A DNA stretch of 59,436 nt from an uncultured beta proteobacterium (GTDB lineage Bacteria > Pseudomonadota > Gammaproteobacteria > Burkholderiales > Burkholderiaceae): assembly GCA_903867305.1 (NCBI GenBank), contig CAIPQU010000056.1, forward strand, positions 1 through 59,436, read 5' to 3'. The first letter of the stretch is position 1, and the number at the start of each line of letters is the position of its first letter. The translations under genes were made by a program, and so were the position numbers. Shown here piece after piece: positions 28,377-37,122 of this stretch. The notes under the pieces are model-generated. The model was not told where the DNA came from and ran no database searches. It saw nothing but the letters and a program-made list of their open reading frames with translations.

Positions 28377-29378
28377 ATGCAGATCATTTCTGAGTCTTTG
28401 AATCAATTGTCGCCCCCCCTTCCATCGAATCCTTTGATATCGGTGGTAATTCCTGTTTATAACGAGGAAGAGGGTTTATCGGAACTCTTTAAACGCCTCT
28501 ACAAAGCCCTGGATCTGATGGTTACAGAACTCTCAGTGCAATATGAGGTGGTTTTTGTGAATGATGGGAGTCGTGATCAATCAGCCGCGATGCTAGCAGA
28601 GCAGTTTGATAAGCGCCCTGACACGACAAGAGTTGTTTTGTTTAATGGTAACTTTGGTCAACATATGGCGATCATGGCAGGCTTTAAATATGCTAAAGGC
28701 GATTATGTCGTCACCTTAGATGCTGATTTACAAAACCCTCCCGAAGAGATCAGTAAGATCGTGCGCCACATGCTAGATGGCTATGACTATGTAGGAACTA
28801 TCCGCATCGCTCGAAAAGATTCACATTTTCGTCGTTACGCTTCCAAGGCGATGAATCAATTACGGCATCGTATTACGAAAATCACGATGACCGATCAAGG
28901 TTGCATGATGCGTGGCTATAACCGACGTATCGTCAATCTAATGAAAAAAAGTAAAGAATTAAATACCTTTATTCCGGCACTTGGCTTTACCTATGCCAGT
29001 AAACCGATCGAAATCGAAATTGATCACGAAGAACGTTTTGCTGGTGAGTCGAAGTACTCTCTCTATCAATTGATTCGCCTGAACTTTGATTTAGTGACAG
29101 GATTCTCAGTACTTCCACTACAAGCTTTTTCTCTTATCGGTATCTTATTAGCTTTAGCATCGGCCGCATTATTTATTTATCTGATCATTCGGCGTTTTTT
29201 AATTGGTGCTGAAGTTGAAGGAGTCTTCACTTTATTTGCTTTAAATTTTTTCTTGTTGGGTGTCCTGTTATTTGGATTAGGGCTACTCGGAGAATACGTC
29301 GGTCGTATTTATCAACAAGTACGCAAACGTCCCCGTTACGTTGTCATGGGCGTTTTGGAAAGTGATGCAAAAGAATAA
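28377..29378 (+). CDS. arnC: Undecaprenyl-phosphate Ara4FN transferase
   Basis: A 333-residue GT2 enzyme. The N-terminal catalytic domain shows VIPVYNEEEGLSELF and the metal-binding LDADLQNPPEE. Two membrane helices follow near residues 250-310 (SLIGILLALASAALFIYLII and FLLGVLLFGLGLLGEY). It joins formylated Ara4N to undecaprenyl phosphate at the inner membrane. It overlaps the formyltransferase gene. Confidence 0.94.
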   Translation: MQIISESLNQLSPPLPSNPLISVVIPVYNEEEGLSELFKRLYKALDLMVTELSVQYEVVFVNDGSRDQSAAMLAEQFDKRPDTTRVVLFNGNFGQHMAIMAGFKYAKGDYVVTLDADLQNPPEEISKIVRHMLDGYDYVGTIRIARKDSHFRRYASKAMNQLRHRITKITMTDQGCMMRGYNRRIVNLMKKSKELNTFIPALGFTYASKPIEIEIDHEERFAGESKYSLYQLIRLNFDLVTGFSVLPLQAFSLIGILLALASAALFIYLIIRRFLIGAEVEGVFTLFALNFFLLGVLLFGLGLLGEYVGRIYQQVRKRPRYVVMGVLESDAKE

Positions 29379-30291
29379 AGCCATCGTTTTTGCATATCAT
29401 ACGGTAGGTGTCAATTGCCTTCAGATATTGCTCAATCAAGGTTTTGATATTCCGCTAGTACTGACGCATGAAGACGCGCCTCATGAGAATATCTGGTTTA
29501 AATCTGTGCGCGATCTGTGTACTGAACATCAGATCCCTTACCTTACACCAACGAATTTTGATGATCCTGATCTGATTGCTCAATTAACAGCGATTGATCC
29601 TGATTATCTTTTTTCTTTTTATTATCGACACATGATTCCAAGTAATATTTTGGGGATCGCTAAAGTAGCCGCCCTCAATATGCATGGTTCCTTACTTCCT
29701 AAATACCGTGGACGCGTCCCTATTAATTGGGCTGTTTTACATGGGGAGACAAAAACGGGGGCAACCCTCCATGTCATGGAAGCAAAGCCAGATGCTGGCG
29801 ATATTGTGCATCAAAAATCTGTCCCTATACTTCCCGATGAAACGGCGTATGAGGTATTTTTAAAAGTTGCAGAAATTGCAGCTATCACGCTGGAAGAAGT
29901 GGTGCCTGATCTGTTAGAGGGAAATGTTCCACGGCGCCCCAATCGACTTCAAGAAGGTAGTTATTTTGGTGGTCGAACTCCAGAAGACGGCAGAATCGAT
30001 TGGCAACAAAGTGCTCAGAATATCTATAACCTAGTCCGTGCAGTGGCTCCACCTTACCCAGGTGCATTTACGGAAATTCAAGGTAAACAATTGATCGTGA
30101 ACAAGGCGATGCTGGCTAGCCTGCCTAATCGCCTGATCAACTCTCGATTAGGATTAGACGTTGTCGACAATCGAATTTATGGCTTTTGTGGAGATGAGCG
30201 TGCTTTACTCATCTCACAATTAGTCCACGACGGTAAAGAGGTTTCAGCCGCAGAACTCCAACAAATTCTTTTACAAGCAACAAAAGAATAA
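29365..30291 (+). CDS. UDP-Ara4N formyltransferase (ArnA N-terminal half as separate gene)
   Basis: A 308-residue formyl-tetrahydrofolate-dependent transferase equal to the first half of E. coli ArnA. The catalytic Asn105, His107 (NMHGSLLPKYRG) and Asp143 (KPDAGDIV) correspond to E. coli N102, H104 and D140 with a constant offset of three. The ATG at 29365 has GGAAAG just upstream and overlaps the arnC end by 14 bases. In enterobacteria this domain is fused to the decarboxylase. Here a stop codon and 31 bases separate them. Confidence 0.92.
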   Translation: MQKNKAIVFAYHTVGVNCLQILLNQGFDIPLVLTHEDAPHENIWFKSVRDLCTEHQIPYLTPTNFDDPDLIAQLTAIDPDYLFSFYYRHMIPSNILGIAKVAALNMHGSLLPKYRGRVPINWAVLHGETKTGATLHVMEAKPDAGDIVHQKSVPILPDETAYEVFLKVAEIAAITLEEVVPDLLEGNVPRRPNRLQEGSYFGGRTPEDGRIDWQQSAQNIYNLVRAVAPPYPGAFTEIQGKQLIVNKAMLASLPNRLINSRLGLDVVDNRIYGFCGDERALLISQLVHDGKEVSAAELQQILLQATKE

Positions 30292-30322
30292 AATAGACTT
30301 AATTACTAAACGGAATTCAATT

Positions 30323-31369
30323 ATGAGTAAAAAGATCTTAATCCTCGGCGTCAACGGCTTTATTGGCCACCATCTTTCCAAAAGGATTTTAGAGACCACC
30401 GATTGGGAAGTCTACGGCATGGACATGCAAAATGACCGCCTAGGGGATATGGCACAGCACCCACGGATGCACTTTTTTGAAGGTGACATCACAATCAATA
30501 AAGAATGGGTTGAATACCATATTCGTAAATGTGATGTGATTTTGCCTCTAGTAGCCATTGCCACTCCTGCTACCTATGTACAACAACCGCTCAAAGTATT
30601 CGAGCTCGATTTTGAAGCAAACTTACCGATTGTTCGCTCTGCCCATAAATACGGGAAACACCTTGTTTTTCCATCGACTTCTGAAGTTTATGGAATGAGT
30701 ACGGATGCTGAGTTTGATTCTGAATCATCGCCGCTCATCTATGGCCCCATCAATAAACCACGTTGGATCTACGCCTGCGCAAAACAGTTAATGGATCGTG
30801 TGATTTGGGGTTACGGTATGGAAGGGTTGCGCTTTACGCTCTTCAGGCCTTTTAACTGGATTGGGCCTGGTCTCGATAGCATCTATACCGCTAAAGAAGG
30901 TTCGTCCCGCGTGGTTACCCAGTTTTTAGGTCATATTGTGCGCGGTGAACCGATTAACCTCGTGGATGGTGGCGCGCAAAAAAGAGCGTTTACCTATATT
31001 GACGATGGTATTAAAGCTTTAACCTTAATCATCGAAAATAAAAATGATATTGCCAATGGAAAAATTTATAACATTGGCAATCCCAAAAATAATCATTCCG
31101 TCAAAGAACTAGCCCAAATGATGATGGATATCGCGCACCGAGTACCTGAATATCAAGCATCAGCAAAACAAGTCGTCATCCAAGAAACAACTTCAACGGA
31201 ATACTATGGAACGGGTTATCAAGATGTACAGAACCGTGTCCCCAAAATTGAGAATACGATGCATGACCTGGGCTGGAAACCTGAAACAAATATGTCAAAT
31301 GCTTTGGAGCATATTTTTGAGGCGTATCGGCATGATGTGGCCAAAGCACGCCATTTAGTTGACCTTTAA
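30323..31369 (+). CDS. UDP-glucuronate decarboxylase (ArnA C-terminal half as separate gene)
   Basis: A 348-residue extended short-chain dehydrogenase. It has the NAD loop GVNGFIGHHL, STSEVYGM, the catalytic tyrosine/lysine pair in IYACAKQLMDR and the ArnA-like FRPFNWIGPGLDSIYTAKEGSSRV. It oxidatively decarboxylates UDP-glucuronate to the 4-keto pentose used by ArnB. The UDP-glucuronate supply (Ugd) is not encoded in this window. Confidence 0.92.
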   Translation: MSKKILILGVNGFIGHHLSKRILETTDWEVYGMDMQNDRLGDMAQHPRMHFFEGDITINKEWVEYHIRKCDVILPLVAIATPATYVQQPLKVFELDFEANLPIVRSAHKYGKHLVFPSTSEVYGMSTDAEFDSESSPLIYGPINKPRWIYACAKQLMDRVIWGYGMEGLRFTLFRPFNWIGPGLDSIYTAKEGSSRVVTQFLGHIVRGEPINLVDGGAQKRAFTYIDDGIKALTLIIENKNDIANGKIYNIGNPKNNHSVKELAQMMMDIAHRVPEYQASAKQVVIQETTSTEYYGTGYQDVQNRVPKIENTMHDLGWKPETNMSNALEHIFEAYRHDVAKARHLVDL

Positions 31370-31374
31370 TCACG

Positions 31375-32319
31375 ATGGGTAGTATCGCCCTCAAAGTTGA
31401 TGTGGATACCTTGCGAGGCACTCTTGAGGGAGTCCCTCGTCTGCAACAGTTGTTCGAAGAACTGCAGATCAAAGCAACGTTCTTATTCAGTTTAGGTCCT
31501 GACCATACAGGTTGGGCCCTAAAACGTATTTTTAAACCTGGCTTTTTAAAAAAAGTGTCGCGTACCTCAGTAGTGGAACACTACGGCTTAAAAACACTGA
31601 GCTATGGCGTTCTGTTACCCGCACCAGATATTGGGATTAAAGGTAAATCAGTATTACAGTCTATCCAGCAAGCTGGATTTGAGGTCGGTATCCATACGTG
31701 GGACCATGTTGTCTGGCAAGATCAAGTGCTTGATGAAGATGCCCAGTGGACGAAAGCGCAGATGCAAAAAGCTTATGAGCGTTTTCAGGAGATTTTTGGT
31801 ATTGCTCCAAGAACACATGGGGCCGCTGGTTGGCAAATGAATCAGTTCGCCCTTGAGCAATTAGATCTGTGGGGTATGCCCTATTCCTCGGATGGTCGCG
31901 CGCCTCTTAATCTAGTTCCTTATCGCTGCCAATTCCAGTGTGGTCCTTCGTCACATATTCAATATCCGACAACGCTGCCGACATTTGATGAGCTGCTGGG
32001 TGTTAATGGTATGAACGGTGATGATGCTGTGAACCACCTTCTTGCCCTCACGGCAAACAACCCAAATGATCAGGTCTTCACCTTACACGCAGAATTAGAG
32101 GGGCAAAAGCTCTTGCCATACTTTACAAAACTCCTCCAAGGTTGGATCAGCCAAGGACATGCTTGCATCGATATGCAACACCTGCATCAATCTTGGTTAG
32201 CTACCGGACAAACGAAGCATTTAATCACCTTACCTCTGCAATTTGGTACTATTCCTAACCGCAGCGGTGAATTACTGATCATGCATTTTGATCAAAATCA
32301 AAGTATGTCATACAAATGA
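31375..32319 (+). CDS. arnD: Undecaprenyl-phosphate Ara4FN deformylase
   Basis: A 314-residue NodB-fold deformylase. The metal-binding Asp is in KVDVDTLRGT, the His pair region in EVGIHTWDHVVW, and RTHGAAGWQMN is a further family motif. It removes the formyl group from the lipid-linked sugar before flipping. It begins 5 bases after the decarboxylase gene and is the last arn gene here; no arnE/arnF flippase follows. Confidence 0.93.
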   Translation: MGSIALKVDVDTLRGTLEGVPRLQQLFEELQIKATFLFSLGPDHTGWALKRIFKPGFLKKVSRTSVVEHYGLKTLSYGVLLPAPDIGIKGKSVLQSIQQAGFEVGIHTWDHVVWQDQVLDEDAQWTKAQMQKAYERFQEIFGIAPRTHGAAGWQMNQFALEQLDLWGMPYSSDGRAPLNLVPYRCQFQCGPSSHIQYPTTLPTFDELLGVNGMNGDDAVNHLLALTANNPNDQVFTLHAELEGQKLLPYFTKLLQGWISQGHACIDMQHLHQSWLATGQTKHLITLPLQFGTIPNRSGELLIMHFDQNQSMSYK

Positions 32320-32357
32320 TGGCAAAATAAACCCATATTTTTTAGGAGATTAAGACG

Positions 32358-32825
32358 ATGAGTATAAAAATTGGCGATGCCATACCTGATTGTTCCTTAC
32401 CGGCAACCTCTGGACTGACCTTTAGTCCAGCTTCTTGCCTTGGTAAAAACCTAGTTCTCTATTTTTATCCTAAGGATGCTACTCCAGGCTGCACGATTGA
32501 AGCCGGTAATTTCCGGGATATGATCGAGGAATTTACCAAAGCCAATACCGTTGTCATCGGCGTATCAAGAGACTCGATGAAGTCGCATGAAAGCTTTAAA
32601 TCCAAATATGATTTACCTTTTGAACTTGTTTCTGATGCAGATGAGACTTTATGTCGGATTTTTGACGTGATTAAAATGAAGAATATGTATGGGAAAATGG
32701 TACAAGGAATAGAGAGAAGTACCTTTGTATTTGATTCTAAAGGAATTTTACAAAAAGAATGGCGTGGACTTAAAGTTGCAGGCCATGTCGAAGATGTCTT
32801 GAAAGTCACGCTTGCATTGTCATGA
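32358..32825 (+). CDS. bcp: Thiol peroxidase Bcp (PrxQ)
   Basis: A 155-residue peroxiredoxin. The peroxidatic cysteine is Cys45 in FYPKDATPGCTIEAGNF. The usual resolving cysteine five residues later (E. coli Cys50) is a glycine here, so it probably works as a one-Cys enzyme or uses another cysteine (Cys12, Cys27 or the one in ETLCRIF). A good AGGAG ribosome site precedes ATG. Its last codons overlap the -35 box of a promoter pointing downstream. Confidence 0.93.
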   Translation: MSIKIGDAIPDCSLPATSGLTFSPASCLGKNLVLYFYPKDATPGCTIEAGNFRDMIEEFTKANTVVIGVSRDSMKSHESFKSKYDLPFELVSDADETLCRIFDVIKMKNMYGKMVQGIERSTFVFDSKGILQKEWRGLKVAGHVEDVLKVTLALS

Positions 32826-32850
32826 AAAGTAGGTTAACTTATAGTTAATG

Positions 32851-32999
32851 CATAGAAATCGAAGTTTGTTCACCGTTTTAAAAGATCTTGATCACTTTTC
32901 TCGAGATTGGCGAACTTCCCTCCTCGATTTATCCACTCATAGCTTCATCAGATACTTTAAATCACTAAAAAATCGCTGCGACAATCCAGCGATTTTTTT
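32851..32999 (+). ncRNA. Candidate small RNA between bcp and phoH
   Basis: A near-consensus sigma-70 promoter, TTGTCA (32817-32822), 17 bases, TATAGT (32840-32845), ends a few bases before this interval. A strong Rho-independent terminator ends it, giving a predicted RNA of about 149 bases. The 5' half can fold: AAATC plus GAAGTTTGT (32856-32869) pair with GCGAACTTC (32910-32918) and GATTT (32926-32930). This leaves the 7-base bulge CCTCCTC (32919-32925), which is complementary to a Shine-Dalgarno sequence. An ORF running through the same interval has no ribosome site. It is inferred from sequence only. Confidence 0.5.
32966..32999 (+). terminator. Strong Rho-independent terminator upstream of phoH
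   Basis: AAAAATCGCTG and CAGCGATTTTTTT form a perfect 11-bp stem with an 8-base loop, followed by a T run. The stem also has an A run on its left, so it could end transcription in both directions. It stands 140 bases after the bcp stop and about 50 before phoH. Confidence 0.88.
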
Positions 33000-33049
33000 G
33001 TACTATCCTTCAAAAAATTTCTCATTTAACTACCTTAAGGAGCTAGTGC

Positions 33050-34720
33050 ATGCCACTCCCCCCAGCACCTACACAAACAGCTGATGAATTAAATTTACCG
33101 AGAATAAAGAAATTAGATCTCAAGAAACCGCCTACACCAAAAGCTATTGCGACAGTTGCTGAAGAAGTTGAAATTGAAGAGGTCATATCTGAAGCCGTTG
33201 TCATGGACTCACCACCCCAAGCAAGACATCTGGCTCAAGAAACCATTAATAAAATGAAGCAGGTTGCTCCAGCGAAACCAGTTCGTAGTAACCATAAGAA
33301 TCGCCGTACTTCTGCAGAGAACAAGCTACGTTTATTCGTTCTAGATACGAATGTCTTGATGCATGATCCATCATCACTATTCCGCTTTGAAGAACATGAT
33401 GTTTACTTACCCATGACAACCCTAGAAGAGCTCGATAACCATAAGAAAGGGATGAGTGAGGTTGCTAGAAATGCTCGTATGGTTAGTCGTGCTTTAGATG
33501 AGCTGATTGACGATACCAGTGGCCTGCTCGATGAAGGTATTCCTTTATCGAAATTAGGTAATAAAGATGCTACCGGAAAACTATTTTTCCAAACCGACTT
33601 AAAAGAAATGAAATTACCAGAGGGGCTTCCCGAAGGTAAGGGCGATAACATGATTTTGAGCGTTGTCCGCTCGCTGCAAGAATCCAACAAAAATTATGAT
33701 GAAGTCGTCTTGGTATCCAAAGATATCAATATGCGTATTAAGGCGAGAGCCTTAGGCTTACCTGCAGAAGATTACTTTAACGATCAAGTTTTAGAAGATC
33801 GTGATTTGATGTATGCAGGTGTTTTAGCACTCCCCGTCGATTTTTGGCCCAAACATGGCAAAGCTATGGAGAGTTGGAGTGATGGTAAATCGGGCACAAT
33901 GTATTACCGTATTACCGGACCCATCGTACCTTCAATGATGGTGAATCAATTTGTCTATCAAGAAAATACCGACGGCAGTACACCCTTTTATGCACAAGTC
34001 AAAGAAATCAATGGCAAAACCGCATTACTGCAAACCTTAAAAGATTTTTCACATCAAAAAAATAATGTATGGAGTATCACAGCGCGTAATCGTGAACAAA
34101 ATTTCGCTCTTAACCTACTCATGAATCCAGAAGTCGATTTTGTGACTCTACTCGGACAAGCCGGGACCGGTAAAACTCTGTTAGCCTTAGCGGCAGGCCT
34201 TGAACAAGTGCTCGACAGTAAACGCTATAACGAAATCATCATTACTCGAGCAACGGTTCCAGTCGGTGAAGATATCGGTTTCTTACCAGGAACCGAAGAA
34301 GAAAAAATGCAACCTTGGATGGGTGCTTTTGATGATAATCTTGAAGTCTTACATCGCAGTGATGACTCCGCTGGAGAGTGGGGGCGCGCTGCAACTCAAG
34401 AATTAATTCGTTCCAGAATTAAAGTAAAAAGTATGAACTTTATGCGTGGTAGAACTTTTGTAAGTAAGTTTGTGATTATCGATGAAGCACAAAACTTAAC
34501 GCCAAAACAAATGAAAACCCTCATCACTCGTGCTGGCCCTGGTACTAAATTAATTTGCCTCGGTAACATTGCGCAAATTGATACACCCTACTTAACGGAA
34601 GGCTCATCAGGTCTAACCTATGTAGTAGATCGTTTTAAAGGTTGGCGACATGGCGGTCATGTCACCTTGGCTCGAGGTGAGCGTTCCCGTTTAGCAGATC
34701 ATGCGGCGGATATCCTATAA
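33050..34720 (+). CDS. PIN-PhoH fusion ATPase (PhoH2/YlaK type)
   Basis: A 556-residue protein. After a low-complexity N-terminal stretch (1-85) comes a PIN nuclease domain with acidic LFVLDTNVLMHDP, TTLEELDNHKKG and LVSKDINMRIKARALG. The C-terminal PhoH ATPase has Walker A GQAGTGKT at residues 369-376 and Walker B VIIDEAQNL. Such fusions couple an RNase to an ATP-driven RNA-unwinding motor. The start ATG follows TTAAGGAG. The lipoprotein gene downstream overlaps its end by 20 bases. Confidence 0.93.
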   Translation: MPLPPAPTQTADELNLPRIKKLDLKKPPTPKAIATVAEEVEIEEVISEAVVMDSPPQARHLAQETINKMKQVAPAKPVRSNHKNRRTSAENKLRLFVLDTNVLMHDPSSLFRFEEHDVYLPMTTLEELDNHKKGMSEVARNARMVSRALDELIDDTSGLLDEGIPLSKLGNKDATGKLFFQTDLKEMKLPEGLPEGKGDNMILSVVRSLQESNKNYDEVVLVSKDINMRIKARALGLPAEDYFNDQVLEDRDLMYAGVLALPVDFWPKHGKAMESWSDGKSGTMYYRITGPIVPSMMVNQFVYQENTDGSTPFYAQVKEINGKTALLQTLKDFSHQKNNVWSITARNREQNFALNLLMNPEVDFVTLLGQAGTGKTLLALAAGLEQVLDSKRYNEIIITRATVPVGEDIGFLPGTEEEKMQPWMGAFDDNLEVLHRSDDSAGEWGRAATQELIRSRIKVKSMNFMRGRTFVSKFVIIDEAQNLTPKQMKTLITRAGPGTKLICLGNIAQIDTPYLTEGSSGLTYVVDRFKGWRHGGHVTLARGERSRLADHAADIL

Positions 34721-35222
34721 ATCGGTTTTTATAGCAGTCCTGATAGCTTTGCTATCAGGCTGCGCCTCGATGAAGTCTAGCTATTTTTCTGAAAATGCAA
34801 CAAGGAGCGCAAAGCTTCCTGATTTTTCAAAAGACCCGTCAGCAGGTCTTGAAGATATCTCTGTAACAGCGATTAGCCTGATTGGAACTCCATACCGCTG
34901 GGGAGGAAATACCCCTCAAAGTGGTTTTGATTGCAGTGGACTCATCGCCTATGTAGCTCAGGTGACGCGCAAAAAAAAGCTTCCTCGAACAACGGAGGAC
35001 TTGGGGAAATATGGTGGCTCTCTAGGACTTCAAACCCCAGCTCCTGGAGATCTCGTATTTTTTAATACTTCTGGAGACTCGCATTCGCATGTCGGTATTT
35101 ATGTCGGCCAAGGACGCTTTGTCCATGCCCCGTCTTCTGGAGGGACGGTCCGCATCGATGAGATTAAAAATACCTACTGGGCTCCCAGATATACAGAAGC
35201 CCGTAGGATAGTTACCGATTAA
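34701..35222 (+). CDS. NlpC/P60 (C40) cell-wall peptidase lipoprotein
   Basis: A 173-residue protein with a lipoprotein signal peptide (lipobox LLSGC) and one NlpC/P60 domain. The catalytic Cys is in GFDCSGLIAY and the His in SHSHVGIYVG; a second conserved His is in RFVHAPSSG. It would cut peptide stems of peptidoglycan at the outer-membrane inner face, like E. coli Spr/MepS. It overlaps the phoH end by 20 bases, and its stop overlaps the convergent hydrolase gene by 4. Confidence 0.92.
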   Translation: MRRISYKSVFIAVLIALLSGCASMKSSYFSENATRSAKLPDFSKDPSAGLEDISVTAISLIGTPYRWGGNTPQSGFDCSGLIAYVAQVTRKKKLPRTTEDLGKYGGSLGLQTPAPGDLVFFNTSGDSHSHVGIYVGQGRFVHAPSSGGTVRIDEIKNTYWAPRYTEARRIVTD

Positions 35223-36034
35223 TCTGCTTCGTATTCAACATCTCCAAAGATTTCATCGTCTAAGCCAAAGAAGTCCGTCAAATGTTGATTAAATATTTCG
35301 GTTTGCTCCACATTCGAAATATGCGATGCATTCGGAATAATATGTAATACAGAATCAGCAATTTGAGAATGGATTTTTTTCGCCATTTCGGGAGGTGTAC
35401 CATGATCATGCTCACCCACAATAATCATCGTAGGGCAATTAATTTCTTTTAAGCGATCAAAGGTATTGACATGCGCTATAGCTGCACTACCACCAGCAAA
35501 ACCCTCTACAGGCGTATCTAAAATACCTTTTGCAATCTTTTGTAATGCTGGCGAATTCGCATTCTTGTAGTCTTCGGTAAACCAACGTGTCAAGGTACTT
35601 TCTAATAAACCTTGCATACCTTGATCACGAGCGATTTGCGCACGATCGCCCCACATTTGAACAGCGTTTTCAGGCCGGCGACTCGTGGTATCTGCGAGAA
35701 CAATCGACAAAAAGACTTGAGGTAACTTTAATATCATCGTCTGCCCAATCATGCCGCCCATGGATAAACCCATCCAATGCATTTTCTGTATACCTAACTC
35801 CAGCATGAGCTCAAAGACATCATTCGCCAAACCATCCAATGTATAGGGCGCTTTAGTAACAATACTTTTACCATGCCCTCTCGTATCAAAACGAAGCACT
35901 TTGAAATGCTTTTTCAGTAAATCCATTTGTGGATCCCACATATGTAAATCACATGCTAAAGAGTGCGACAAGATCAGCCAAGGACCTTCACCTTCAATTT
36001 CATAATACAAACCATTTTTACTTGTTCCCTGCAT
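35219..36034 (-). CDS. Alpha/beta hydrolase, 3-oxoadipate enol-lactonase-like
   Basis: A 271-residue alpha/beta hydrolase. The nucleophile elbow is GLSMGG, the acid is in VGEHDHGTP and the His in ASHISNVEQ. The overall pattern (FDTRGHGKS, YTLDGLANDVFELMLELGI) resembles PcaD. PcaD acts in the beta-ketoadipate pathway, but no other pathway gene is here, so the substrate is open. It is probably cotranscribed with the Bug gene 15 bases upstream, and convergent with the NlpC/P60 gene. Confidence 0.82.
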   Translation of the reverse strand: MQGTSKNGLYYEIEGEGPWLILSHSLACDLHMWDPQMDLLKKHFKVLRFDTRGHGKSIVTKAPYTLDGLANDVFELMLELGIQKMHWMGLSMGGMIGQTMILKLPQVFLSIVLADTTSRRPENAVQMWGDRAQIARDQGMQGLLESTLTRWFTEDYKNANSPALQKIAKGILDTPVEGFAGGSAAIAHVNTFDRLKEINCPTMIIVGEHDHGTPPEMAKKIHSQIADSVLHIIPNASHISNVEQTEIFNQHLTDFFGLDDEIFGDVEYEAD

Positions 36035-36049
36035 CTTCCTCTCCTTTAT

Positions 36050-37024
36050 TTATTCAGCTGTAATCTTTGCAGCTTTAGCAATACGAATGAGTTCACTCAC
36101 CTGAGCTTTAATCAATTTATCAAATTCATCTGGCGTACTTGAAATTGGCTCAAGACCTAAACCAGCATATCGTTCCTTAACATCAGGTAATTGATTAATT
36201 CTTTTTACTGCTTGAGCAATCTGCGCTAAAACCTCTTTAGGGGTATTTCTCGGAGCAATTAATCCATACCAAAATTCCCATTGATAACCTGGAACTGATT
36301 CAGCTACAGTTGGTAAATTGGGAAACTCTTTACCTCTTTGTATAGAAGTAATCGCAATCGCTCTTGCTCTTCCGTCACGGACCATGTTGATCGCACTAGC
36401 GTATGGACTAATAAAAAAGTCAACACGACCAGACAAGACCTCAGTAATCCCCTCTGGAATACCTTTAGTGGGTACATGTAAAAACTCTACCCCTGCTTTG
36501 GCTTGTAAGATCTCAGCCCCAAAGTGAGAACCACTGCCAACTCCAGCTGAACTGAAGGTGTATTTACCAGGATCTTTTTTCGCGAGTGCAATTAATTCAG
36601 CAACGGAGTTTATTTTTAAATTGGGGGAAATAAGTACTAAAGCCGCCCCTGTCGCTGTCAAAGTAACACCCTCAAGATCTTTTAAGGTGTCAAAGGGTAA
36701 TTTACTGTAGATGGCAGGTGCTATGGCAAAAGCATTCGAGACGGATAGTAGGGTGTATCCATCCGGTTTAGAACTTGCTACATACTGAGTAGCGATATTA
36801 GCCCCTGCACCTGGCTTGTTTTCAATAATGACGCTTTGCCCCCATTTTTCGGATAATTTTTGTCCAAGGATTCGTGCAGTAATGTCCGGACCACCACCTG
36901 GGGAAAAACCGACAACGATCTTAACGGACTTGTTCGGGTAAGTTTCTGCCCCTACCTGAAAGCCACAAAAACTCATCAATAATATGATGAAGATGCCGAT
37001 TTGGTGCTGAAAACGTCTTTTCAT
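36050..37024 (-). CDS. Bug/TctC-family periplasmic receptor
   Basis: A 324-residue receptor with a signal peptide (IFIILLMSFCGFQVGA, cut before ETYPNKSV) and the TctC motif KIVVGFSPGGGPDITARILG. A strong AAGGAG precedes the ATG. It is transcribed toward the PcaD-like hydrolase and away from another Bug gene, sharing a short divergent control region with it. The ligand is unknown. Confidence 0.92.
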   Translation of the reverse strand: MKRRFQHQIGIFIILLMSFCGFQVGAETYPNKSVKIVVGFSPGGGPDITARILGQKLSEKWGQSVIIENKPGAGANIATQYVASSKPDGYTLLSVSNAFAIAPAIYSKLPFDTLKDLEGVTLTATGAALVLISPNLKINSVAELIALAKKDPGKYTFSSAGVGSGSHFGAEILQAKAGVEFLHVPTKGIPEGITEVLSGRVDFFISPYASAINMVRDGRARAIAITSIQRGKEFPNLPTVAESVPGYQWEFWYGLIAPRNTPKEVLAQIAQAVKRINQLPDVKERYAGLGLEPISSTPDEFDKLIKAQVSELIRIAKAAKITAE

Positions 37025-37122
37025 TTTGGCTCCTTAAGAATGACTCTATGATACCGAATGATTATTTTTCTTCTTCTGAATACAAAAGGTCTAAAATACA
37101 AAAACTCACAATGAAGGTAAAA

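Noticed and set aside
32848..33084. 78-codon ORF between bcp and phoH
   Set aside because: It runs through a strong terminator stem and into the phoH coding start, has no ribosome site and no protein-like composition. The interval is better explained as a small RNA.
35219..36034. Beta-ketoadipate pathway (PcaD)
   Set aside because: The hydrolase resembles PcaD but none of pcaB, pcaC, pcaI, pcaJ or pcaF is in the window, so the pathway name is not supported.
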